Under the pieces are notes generated by a model. That model did not search any database, had not been told where the DNA came from, and saw only the letters and a list, made by a program, of their open reading frames with translations. A program made the position numbers and the translations under genes. A stretch of DNA of 64,000 nt from Gammaproteobacteria bacterium (GTDB lineage: Bacteria > Pseudomonadota > Gammaproteobacteria > Eutrophobiales > Eutrophobiaceae), in contig JAJDUB010000073.1 in the NCBI GenBank assembly GCA_022826885.1, positions 129,388 to 193,387 of the forward strand, given 5' to 3'. This document shows, piece after piece, positions 1 through 6,568 of the stretch (positions are counted from its first letter, which is position 1; each line of letters begins with the position of its first letter).

Positions 1-296
1 GGGTCGAACTGCAGGATTCCATGGTGAAGGCTGTCGGCAAGACCCTGCCGGACGAACATACCATGGCGGAGTCCATCGGCCTGTTGTATTTCCGCGGCGA
101 CGGGCCGGGGCTGTTCCGCGAGCGCCTGGACCGGCAGATGAAGCAGGGAAGCAGCCTGCGCCTGTGGTTCCTGAGCGTGGTGGATGCGCTGGCCAGACAA
201 TCCCTGGTGCGCGCCTGCAGTATCAACGGCTACCGCTGGTGCGAGATTGACTTCAAGAGAGACCTGGAGAAGGCTGAAAGTGTTGTTCTTTCCTGA
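1..296 (+). CDS. C-terminal end of a nucleotidyltransferase (partial, 5' end outside window)
   Basis: The frame is open from the window edge (first full codon at position 3) and ends with TGA at 294-296, so only the last ~97 codons are seen. The segment YRWCEIDFKRDLEKAE near the end matches the closing motif (W-x-EIDFPxDLxxA) of sugar-phosphate or phosphocholine cytidylyltransferase-like enzymes; the complete relative at 26613-27356 ends the same way with [13 protein letters not shown]. Family members activate a phosphorylated headgroup with CTP or another NTP. The substrate cannot be read from this fragment. It runs toward the minus-strand nucleotidyltransferase at 586-1386, with ~290 bases of repeats between them. 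The N-terminal catalytic loop lies outside the window, so activity cannot be judged. Confidence 0.6.
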   Translation, partial: VELQDSMVKAVGKTLPDEHTMAESIGLLYFRGDGPGLFRERLDRQMKQGSSLRLWFLSVVDALARQSLVRACSINGYRWCEIDFKRDLEKAESVVLS

Positions 297-305
297 AAGT
301 TTGTT

Positions 306-334
306 GTCAGTCGCTGGCGTTGGCAGGGTGGGAT
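306..334 (+). repeat. 29-bp direct repeat, copy 1 of 2 (second copy 448-476)
   Basis: A 29-base sequence beginning GTCAGTCGCTGGCG occurs identically at 306-334 and 448-476. The second copy runs into the left arm of the palindromic element at 464-571; the first is followed by unrelated sequence. This suggests that the arm of that element was copied from, or to, nearby sequence. Confidence 0.7.
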
Positions 335-389
335 GGTTTGTTAGTACCTTACGAGTAAATTCTTGCGCAAAATAGTAAAGAATCCCGTC

Positions 390-417
390 CGTCATTCCGG
401 CGCAGGCCGGAATCCAG
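390..417. repeat. REP-like palindrome (CGTCATTCCGG...CCGGAATCCAG type)
   Basis: Imperfect inverted repeat with the arms ATTCCGGC and GCCGGAAT. The same family recurs at 11543-11640, 32346-32463, 42441-42512, 51718-51811 and 59279-59462. It is the widespread proteobacterial intergenic repeat starting CGTCATTCC. Confidence 0.75.
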
Positions 418-463
418 TAGATAAAACAATTCCTTATAGGGATTCTCGTCAGTCGCTGGCGTT

Positions 464-571
464 GGCAGGGTGGGATAGTGTTTTAAGGACACGCTGTGAA
501 TACGTCCCTGTACGCTTTATCGTCAGCCGTCCTGGCTGACGACATTCCTTAAAACACTATCCCACCCTGCC
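464..571 (+). repeat. Long-arm palindromic element A (56-bp conserved core)
   Basis: Perfect 26-base inverted arms (464-489 and 546-571) surround a 56-base core (490-545) starting CACGCTGTGAATACGTCCCT. The core has its own 9-bp hairpin, TCGTCAGCC-GTCCT-GGCTGACGA. Three more copies at 6017-6130, 6165-6272 and 28998-29107 have the same core length and much of its sequence but different arms. It lies between two convergent genes, where as RNA it would form a long hairpin from either strand. Confidence 0.85.
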
Positions 572-585
572 GAGAGGACTATAGA

Positions 586-1386
586 TCAATGGCGTTGTTC
601 CAGAATCTGTTCGGCAAGTTCCTGGTCCGCTGGTGTGTCCACGTCTATGCCGGCATGGGCAAATGGCAGGTTGATAAAATCCACCGCAATGCCAGTGGTT
701 TCCAGTATTGATTCCCTGGCATGCTCCAGGCTCAAGTGGCCGCTAAGATACCTTACCAGCGCGCCGAAACCGAGTAACCCCAGGGCCATTCGCCAAGGCT
801 GTTTTCTATATGCCTGTGTGCGCTGCCACAATGAAATGATGTCCCTGGCGCGGGCGCCGTTCAGCGCGTACAGGTTACAGCCGCAGTAGCCGCCGTCGGA
901 AAACTTCAGGACCGTGCGCCTTACGCCGGGGTAAGCCGCCTCGACCAGTCCGTATTCCACCAGTCCCACGTTGACGTCGGCGCTGTTGTCAACAACCCTG
1001 TCCAGAAAGTAATTCAATATTTCCGTGTCCAGCATAGCGTGGTCCGCGGTCGTGATCAGGACCAGCGCGGCGGGATCGATCCTTGCCAGACCTGCCTGTA
1101 TGCTGCCGGCAAGACTGCGCTCCGCCGGGACCCACGACACATTGTCTTTGTTGAGAACCTCCTGCAACAGCGGGGAACTCTCAATTACGTCCCGGTCGGG
1201 GCCGCTCAGTACGACGGAGTCTATCCGTCCGGTCGCCTTCAGCGTGTTGAGTACCCGGATGATCATGGGCGTTCCGGCCAGCGGCGCCAGCGCCTTGGAG
1301 GAAACGCCGGAAACCTTTGCGACCGGATCACCGGCACCGCGATCTCCGGCGGGCACCAGGGCGACGATGTTACGCTCAGATGCCAT
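586..1386 (-). CDS. MobA-like nucleotidyltransferase (NTP_transf_3 fold)
   Basis: A 266-residue protein with a nucleotidyltransferase layout: N-terminal ALVPAGDRG nucleotide-binding loop (residues ~9-17), SSKALAPLAGTPMIIRVL (~29-46) containing the conserved K-x-L-x-x-L-x-G-x-P segment, and TTADHAML (~111-118) as the metal/nucleotide Asp region. The family joins an NTP to a phosphorylated small molecule such as a sugar, inositol or molybdopterin precursor. It is transcribed in the same direction as the GNAT protein at 1433-2611, 46 bases downstream of it, so both probably form one operon. Because ceramide genes lie next door, a role in activating a sphingolipid headgroup is plausible, but that is inference. 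Its loop is GDRGAGD rather than the usual GxGxRM, so the substrate is uncertain. Confidence 0.7.
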   Translation of the reverse strand: MASERNIVALVPAGDRGAGDPVAKVSGVSSKALAPLAGTPMIIRVLNTLKATGRIDSVVLSGPDRDVIESSPLLQEVLNKDNVSWVPAERSLAGSIQAGLARIDPAALVLITTADHAMLDTEILNYFLDRVVDNSADVNVGLVEYGLVEAAYPGVRRTVLKFSDGGYCGCNLYALNGARARDIISLWQRTQAYRKQPWRMALGLLGFGALVRYLSGHLSLEHARESILETTGIAVDFINLPFAHAGIDVDTPADQELAEQILEQRH

Positions 1387-1432
1387 TGCCGGTCCGCCAA
1401 CCGATACTTCCGGGAAAGAAAAAGATCATATC

Positions 1433-2611
1433 TTACAACTGCTTGCGGTAGATCCGGTAGGTCTTGTACAGCCTGCTGCCGATCCTGTCCAGGATGCTGC
1501 GCATGCCCTGGTTGTCCTCCAGTATCCAGGACATTTCCACGCCGGTGATCCCCCTGGCGATGACCGGCTGTCTGAGGTCGTGGATAACGAGTAATGCCAG
1601 TGCGATACCCAGCGGCGTGTTCTGCAGTTTCTTGCGCACGCCCATTAACGGTATCCGGCCGGTCTTGATTCGACGCTTGCGCAGGGCACTGATCAGTTTG
1701 AAAATTCCCGTGGGAAACAGGTTGCCGTCCAGGCCGTGCGTCACTTCATTGAGGTTGGGCAGGATGGCGATGAACGCAACCGGTTCTCCCTCGTATTCCG
1801 CAATGCGGATAAAATCGTCCGGCACGAACAGCCGCAATGCGGTTCCCAGTTCCGCGAACTCCTCCCGGGTGAATGGGACAAAACCCCAGTTGTCCGACCA
1901 GGCATCATTGAAAATTCCGCGCAGGATCTCCAGTTCCTGCTTGAATTTTTTCCTGTTCAACCCTCTCAGCGTGACGGCGCCGCCGAACCTGTCCACCAGG
2001 CTCTGCATGACCCGCGGGATGGCGAAATCGGGTTTAATCCAATAGGCATACAGGTCCTTCGCCGCGCTATAGCCCTGCTGTTCCAGCAACCCGGCATACC
2101 AGTGGTGGTTGTGGGGCATCATGATCGCCGGCGGGGTATCGAAACCGTCCACCAGCAATCCGCATTCCTGGTTGATGGAAAAGTTGAACGGTCCCGTGAT
2201 CTCTTCAGTCCCGTGTTGCGCCAGCCAGCGCTCGCTCTCCGCCACCAGGGCGCGCATTACCTCCGGGTCGTTTTCACATTCGAGAAAGCCGAAATGGCCG
2301 GACTTCACACCGTAATGGCTGCGGTGCAGGTCATCGACCTGCGCGCTTATGCGGCCCACCGGCCGGTCGCCCTGCCAGGCAATCCAGCCCTGCCAGCGGC
2401 CATGGGCAAAATAAGGGTTCAGGGAGGAGAAATGCAGCCTGCGTTCGATCTTCAACGGCGGGACCCAGAAGGGATCCTGCGCGTACAGGCGCCAGGGCAA
2501 ACGGATGAACGCAGCCAACTGGCGCCGGTTACCGACCGGGACGACCCGTAACGGGTCGCCCGGTTTGTGTTTTCGCCCCGAAAAGGACTTTGACCGTTTG
2601 TTCCTCATCAT
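1433..2611 (-). CDS. GNAT-fold acyltransferase family protein; candidate bacterial ceramide synthase
   Basis: A 392-residue protein. Residues ~24-60 (VGNRRQLAAFIRLPWRLYAQ, then DPFWVPPL) and ~145-175 (GPFNFSINQECGLLVDGFDT) are signatures of a large conserved family of about 380 residues often left as hypothetical or GNAT-like, with a C-terminal acyltransferase fold. Established knowledge: in Caulobacter a GNAT-type acyltransferase (cc_1154) N-acylates 3-oxosphinganine and is encoded a few genes from spt-acp-epimerase-ligase. Here the same partners lie just across a 45-base divergent gap at 3328-7741. Assignment as ceramide synthase is therefore inference from family resemblance plus context. 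The N-terminus is basic (KRSKSFSGRKHK) and no signal peptide is seen, so it probably acts at the inner face of the membrane. Confidence 0.6.
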   Translation of the reverse strand: MMRNKRSKSFSGRKHKPGDPLRVVPVGNRRQLAAFIRLPWRLYAQDPFWVPPLKIERRLHFSSLNPYFAHGRWQGWIAWQGDRPVGRISAQVDDLHRSHYGVKSGHFGFLECENDPEVMRALVAESERWLAQHGTEEITGPFNFSINQECGLLVDGFDTPPAIMMPHNHHWYAGLLEQQGYSAAKDLYAYWIKPDFAIPRVMQSLVDRFGGAVTLRGLNRKKFKQELEILRGIFNDAWSDNWGFVPFTREEFAELGTALRLFVPDDFIRIAEYEGEPVAFIAILPNLNEVTHGLDGNLFPTGIFKLISALRKRRIKTGRIPLMGVRKKLQNTPLGIALALLVIHDLRQPVIARGITGVEMSWILEDNQGMRSILDRIGSRLYKTYRIYRKQL

Positions 2612-2656
2612 TTAGTATATGTAAAAGCCTTTTCCTGTTGATCGACGAAACCGCAA

Positions 2657-3103
2657 ATGCCATCAGACGCCCTGAACGAAACGATGTTGAAATTCGGAGC
2701 CCCGGATACCTGCGTCCACACCTATTCCGCATGGCTCGTACTGCTGCGTCCCGCCCAGGTTACGCTCGGTGCCCTGGTGCTGGTCGCGCGTGAACCGGTC
2801 ACGGCATTTTCCCGGCTGAGCGAAGCTGGTTTTACCGAATTGTCCCAGGTTACGCGAGACGTTGAGATGGTATTATCGCATCTTTTCCACTATGATAAAC
2901 TGAACTACCTGATGCTGATGATGGTCGATCCGCACGTCCACTTTCATGTAATACCCCGTTATGGCGCTGAGCGTCGCTACGGAGGGGTGGATTTTTCCGA
3001 TAACGCCTGGCCCGGTCCTCCGGACCTGGCGCAGAACAACCGTATAGACGGCAAGATATTTAACCGGTTGAGGGACGATCTGAGGGCCGCATGGCCGAAT
3101 TGA
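2657..3103 (+). CDS. HIT-family (histidine triad) hydrolase
   Basis: A 148-residue protein with the histidine triad HVHFHVIPRY; the three histidines are residues 93, 95 and 97. HIT proteins cut nucleoside phosphoramidates, dinucleoside polyphosphates or acyl/aminoacyl adenylates, releasing NMP. The segment FTELSQVTRDVE and the absence of a Zn-binding CxxC place it with generic bacterial HIT hydrolases. The ATG at 2657 follows a 45-base divergent gap from the GNAT gene. Its place beside an acyl-AMP ligase and nucleotidyltransferases fits clean-up of adenylated by-products, but this is only context. Length is normal for the family. Confidence 0.85.
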   Translation: MPSDALNETMLKFGAPDTCVHTYSAWLVLLRPAQVTLGALVLVAREPVTAFSRLSEAGFTELSQVTRDVEMVLSHLFHYDKLNYLMLMMVDPHVHFHVIPRYGAERRYGGVDFSDNAWPGPPDLAQNNRIDGKIFNRLRDDLRAAWPN

Positions 3104-3152
3104 GGAATTTCCTGAAAAAAATGCTGGAAGTTTTTCTCAGATTGTGTCATAT

Positions 3153-3181
3153 TTGTCGCCCTAGACCATGTAAAGATATAA
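3153..3181 (+). promoter_or_regulatory. Possible sigma-70 promoter for the ceramide gene run
   Basis: TTGTCG (3153-3158), 17 bases, ATATAA (3176-3181). It lies in the AT-rich 224-base gap between the HIT gene and the acyl-AMP ligase, ~145 bases before the GTG start. No other feature is seen in this gap. Prediction from motif only. Confidence 0.25.
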
Positions 3182-3327
3182 AATAGCCGTATTTTATGTT
3201 TATAATTTGTCAAGTGGAAAGAATTGGTTGAATATCCTATGCTTGCGGATGGACGCTCTAATAAATCAAAAATAAGTCTGCCTTTGTCAACTGGCGTTAA
3301 AAAGAACGAGACGGGGGTTTATTCATT

Positions 3328-5079
3328 GTGAATCGAGAAGCGACGAACACTGGTAATACAATAGGTCAAAACCTGGCCGGTTTCTCCTGTTTATCTGAAG
3401 CGCTGGATTATGCTGCCGCCGGCGTCACCGGCTGCAACTTCTATGACGCTAAAGGCAGGCTCAGCGCCGTAGTGCCATACAGCGAACTCCAGCAGCGGGC
3501 GAGGCTTGCCGCCCAACGCCTTCTCAGCCTTGACCTGAAGCGCGGCGACCACGTCGCGCTCGTCGCCGATACCCATCAGGATTTCATCATCCTGTTCTTC
3601 GCCTGCCAGTATATCGGCCTCGTCCCGTTCGCCATGCCGATACCCCTGAATCTCGGCAGTCATGCGATTTACGTGCAGCAACTCAAAGGCATGCTTACCA
3701 GCGGCAGGGCAAAGGTAGCCATCGCACATAAGGAATTCATCAGCTTCCTCGAGGAAGCTGCCGTCGATAACGAACACCTCGAATGGATCGGCACGCCGGA
3801 ACAACTGGCCGACATTACTCCGTCAGAGCGTACCATGGAACCGAGCAGGCCCGAAGAACCGGCCTACCTGCAGTTCACGTCGGGCAGCACCCGCTCACCG
3901 CAGGGTGTCATCATTACCGGCAAGGCAGTAATGAGCAACCTGCAGGGGATCACAAGAAGCGGTCTGAAAGTACACAACGGCGACCGTTGCGCTTCCTGGT
4001 TGCCGTTCTACCATGACATGGGCCTGGTCGGTTTCGTCCTGGGTCCGATCGCCTCCCAGTTATCCGTGGATTACCTGCGCACAAGGGATTTCGCCATACG
4101 CCCCCTGCAATGGTTGCGTTTAATCAGCCGGAACCGCTGCACCATTGCTTTCTCGCCGCCATTCGGTTACGAACTTTGTACCCGCAGGATTCGCAGCGCA
4201 GACCTGCAACAGCTTGACCTGAGCTGCTGGCGCATAGCCGGTATCGGCGCGGAAATGCTGCGTTCCAGCACTTTCAAGGCATTTGCCAGGACCATGGCCG
4301 AAACCGGGTTTGACTCCAATGCCTTCCTGCCCTGTTACGGACTGGCGGAGGCATCGCTTGCCGCAACATTCTCGGAACTGGACCACGGCCTGGACGTGAT
4401 GTCGGTCGACGCGCTGACCATGGCTGAACGCGGCATCGCCGTGCGTGTGCAGGCGGATAACCGCAAGGTGATCGAAATAGTTAATTGCGGCAGCGCCCTG
4501 CCCGAGCATGAGATCAGGATTATCGATAATGACGGTGAACTGTTGCCCGACCTGCGCGTCGGCAGGGTACTGGTCAAAGGTCCCAGCCTGATGAGCGGCT
4601 ACCTGGACGACCAGGAAGCAACCGACCGGGTAATACTGGAAAACGGCTGGCTGGATACCGGAGACCTGGGCTACCTGTACCGCGATAACCTCTACCTTAC
4701 CGGACGCCGCAAGGACATCATAATCGTAAACGGCAGGAACATCCGCGCCCAGGACCTTGAAGAGATAGCCGAGGAAATGGACGAGATCAGGATGGGCGAA
4801 TCTTCCGCATTCGATATCGAAACCGATGATGAACAGCAGATCGTCGTGCTGGTGGTCGAATGCCGCCTTACCGAGAGCACGGCCAGGCAATCGCTGATCA
4901 AGCAACTGCAGCGGAAAGTGTACGAGGGCTTCGGGATTTACTGCTATGTGGACCTGGTCGCGCCGCACACACTGCCGCGTACTTCGTCAGGCAAATTATC
5001 CCGCGTGGCTGCGCGCAAGGGTTTTATCGAGAGAGTAGACCTGAAGCAGGCCGCCACTTCGCAAGCCGAAACCGCATAA
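3328..5079 (+). CDS. Fatty acyl-AMP ligase / acyl-ACP synthetase (ceramide pathway type)
   Basis: A 583-residue AMP-forming ligase starting at GTG 3328. The ATP loop LQFTSGSTRSPQGVIIT is at residues ~181-197, GYLDDQEAT and WLDTGDLGYLYRDNLYLTGRRKDIIIVNGRNI follow near residues 425-470, and the C-terminal subdomain ends with the catalytic-lysine region LPRTSSGKLSR. This is the FAAL/FadD32-like branch, which adenylates a fatty acid and hands it to an ACP rather than to CoA. It is followed within 10 bases by the epimerase-like gene and then by an ACP and an SPT-like enzyme, the same order as cc_1165-1162 in Caulobacter. Expected role: loading the dedicated ACP at 6311-6565 for sphingoid base synthesis. 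Confidence 0.85.
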   Translation: MNREATNTGNTIGQNLAGFSCLSEALDYAAAGVTGCNFYDAKGRLSAVVPYSELQQRARLAAQRLLSLDLKRGDHVALVADTHQDFIILFFACQYIGLVPFAMPIPLNLGSHAIYVQQLKGMLTSGRAKVAIAHKEFISFLEEAAVDNEHLEWIGTPEQLADITPSERTMEPSRPEEPAYLQFTSGSTRSPQGVIITGKAVMSNLQGITRSGLKVHNGDRCASWLPFYHDMGLVGFVLGPIASQLSVDYLRTRDFAIRPLQWLRLISRNRCTIAFSPPFGYELCTRRIRSADLQQLDLSCWRIAGIGAEMLRSSTFKAFARTMAETGFDSNAFLPCYGLAEASLAATFSELDHGLDVMSVDALTMAERGIAVRVQADNRKVIEIVNCGSALPEHEIRIIDNDGELLPDLRVGRVLVKGPSLMSGYLDDQEATDRVILENGWLDTGDLGYLYRDNLYLTGRRKDIIIVNGRNIRAQDLEEIAEEMDEIRMGESSAFDIETDDEQQIVVLVVECRLTESTARQSLIKQLQRKVYEGFGIYCYVDLVAPHTLPRTSSGKLSRVAARKGFIERVDLKQAATSQAETA

Positions 5080-5088
5080 CCTCCCGCC

Positions 5089-6009
5089 ATGACGGAGCGT
5101 GTGGCGCTGACGGGAGCCACAGGCTTTCTGGGTAGTAACCTTCTCACCGCCCTGGAAAAGACCGAGTGCCGGATCAACGCGCTGACGCGGCGCCCAAAGC
5201 CGGATTCCGGACCGGACTCAGGAAGAACAACCTGGATCAACGGCGACCTGAACAACCGGCCGGCGCTGGATGAACTGGTCGGGGATTGTACCAGCATCAT
5301 ACATTGCGCCGGTGCAACCCGCGGCAATTCACTGGAAGATTTCCTGGAAGTCAACCTGCGGGGTACGGAAAACCTGCTCAATGCCGCCCGGAAAATAACG
5401 CCGGCGCCCAGGTTCCTGCTGATCTCGTCCGTCGCCGCCAGGTATCCCGGTTATTCCTGGTACTCGCGCAGCAAAGCCATGGCGGAAGAACTGCTGATGA
5501 CCGACGACTATGCCGCCCTGACCCGCACCATTTACCGTCCCACCGCCGTTTACGGACCCGGCGACAGGGAAATGCGCCCCCTGTTCCGCCTCATGCGGCG
5601 CGGCATCCTGGCAGGGGCCGGGACACCCGGCGCCAGGATCAGCCTGATACATGTCGCCGACCTGGTAAACGCCATCCGTATGTGGCTGCAGGCAACGGAA
5701 GCACAAGGGCTGTTCGAACTTGATGACGGAACAAGCGGAGGCTACCGCTGGAAGGATATCGCCGCGGCCGGCGAAGCCGCCTGGAAGCGCCGGATAATCC
5801 GTATCAGGGTACCCGCCCCCCTGCTGAAATGCGCAGCACACGTGAATTTGCTGTTCGCCCGGATCCTGCGCTACCCGGCCATACTGACCCCAGGCAAGGT
5901 CAACGAAATCACCCACGAGAACTGGGTATGCGATAATACCCCGCTAACGGCCACCCTGGGCTGGAGACCGGAAATCAGCCTCCGCGACGGCATAAAGACG
6001 GCTATATAA
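5089..6009 (+). CDS. NAD-dependent epimerase/dehydratase family protein; candidate ceramide reductase (CerR-like)
   Basis: A 306-residue extended SDR. The Rossmann motif GATGFLG is at residues 9-15 and the catalytic YxxxK is Y125-SRS-K129. The downstream stretch RPTAVYGPGDREM is typical of nucleotide-sugar epimerase relatives. In Caulobacter the equivalent gene between the acyl-ACP synthetase and ACP reduces the 3-oxo group of the sphingoid base or ceramide; assignment here rests on that shared order. It starts at ATG 5089, 9 bases after the ligase stop, and is probably translated from the same mRNA. A generic sugar epimerase remains possible, but no sugar pathway is adjacent. Confidence 0.75.
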   Translation: MTERVALTGATGFLGSNLLTALEKTECRINALTRRPKPDSGPDSGRTTWINGDLNNRPALDELVGDCTSIIHCAGATRGNSLEDFLEVNLRGTENLLNAARKITPAPRFLLISSVAARYPGYSWYSRSKAMAEELLMTDDYAALTRTIYRPTAVYGPGDREMRPLFRLMRRGILAGAGTPGARISLIHVADLVNAIRMWLQATEAQGLFELDDGTSGGYRWKDIAAAGEAAWKRRIIRIRVPAPLLKCAAHVNLLFARILRYPAILTPGKVNEITHENWVCDNTPLTATLGWRPEISLRDGIKTAI

Positions 6010-6016
6010 TCTACCC

Positions 6017-6130
6017 GGAAGGGTTATCATATAAGCCATGGAGGAATGTCATCCGCAGGGATAGCGGATGATAAAGCGTACAGGGACGTATTCACAGCGT
6101 GTCCGGAATGGCTTATATGATAACCCTTCC
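6017..6130 (-). repeat. Long-arm palindromic element C (56-bp core, reverse orientation)
   Basis: Arms 6017-6039 and 6108-6130 are a perfect 23-bp inverted repeat (GGAAGGGTTATC... against ...GATAACCCTTCC). The core 6046-6101 is the reverse complement of the core in element A with few changes and the same 56-base length. It sits between the epimerase and ACP genes, inside the presumed operon. Together with element D it forms a 145-base tandem duplication. Confidence 0.85.
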
Positions 6131-6164
6131 TGTCGGGAATCTGTACCAAACCTGGAGAACGGTT

Positions 6165-6272
6165 AGGGTTATCATACAAGCCATGCAGGAATGTCATCCG
6201 CAGGGACAGCGGATGATAAAGCGTACAGGGACGTATTCACAGCGTGTCCGGAATGGCTTGTATGATAACCCT
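6165..6272 (-). repeat. Long-arm palindromic element D (tandem copy of C)
   Basis: Arms 6165-6184 and 6253-6272 are perfectly complementary; the core is 6191-6246. The unit repeats C with a 145-base period, including the flank ACCAAACCTGGAGAACGG, which is the ribosome-binding region of the ACP gene in the second copy (GGAGA at 6298-6302). C has ATATAAG/CTTATAT in its arms while D has ATACAAG/CTTGTAT: both arms changed together, so pairing is preserved. Confidence 0.85.
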
Positions 6273-6310
6273 TCCTGCTGGGAATCTGCACCAAACCTGG
6301 AGAACGGTAA

Positions 6311-6565
6311 ATGACAACAAGTTATGAAGAAATCCTGGAAAAAGTGATCACTGAACTATCCGCACTGACAGCGCCGGACGCCGGCTTGACGGAAGATTCG
6401 GAACTGGTCACCGAACTGGGACTGGATTCGTTCAAGGTGCTCGACCTGCTGATGGATATAGAGGATGAATTCGACATATCCATGCCGGTCAACCTGCTGG
6501 CCGACGTACATACCGTCAAGGACCTGGCAGAACGGATACACACCGTCATCAACACAGGAACCTGA
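6311..6565 (+). CDS. Acyl carrier protein, specialised for the sphingolipid pathway
   Basis: An 84-residue acidic protein with the phosphopantetheine site GLDSFKVLDLLMDIEDEF; the modified serine is S40. The following acidic helix and the FDISMP segment are standard ACP. It starts at ATG 6311 after a GGAGA ribosome site and ends 3 bases before the SPT-like gene, implying tight co-translation. Established precedent: Caulobacter and several other bacteria use a dedicated ACP next to serine palmitoyltransferase to supply the acyl chain. The fatty acyl-AMP ligase upstream is its likely loader. It is not the housekeeping AcpP, since no fab genes are near. Confidence 0.92.
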   Translation: MTTSYEEILEKVITELSALTAPDAGLTEDSELVTELGLDSFKVLDLLMDIEDEFDISMPVNLLADVHTVKDLAERIHTVINTGT

Positions 6566-6568
6566 GAA

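Noticed and set aside
6099-6314. 71-codon frame across elements C and D
   Set aside because: It lies wholly within the tandem palindromic repeats and has no protein-like features.
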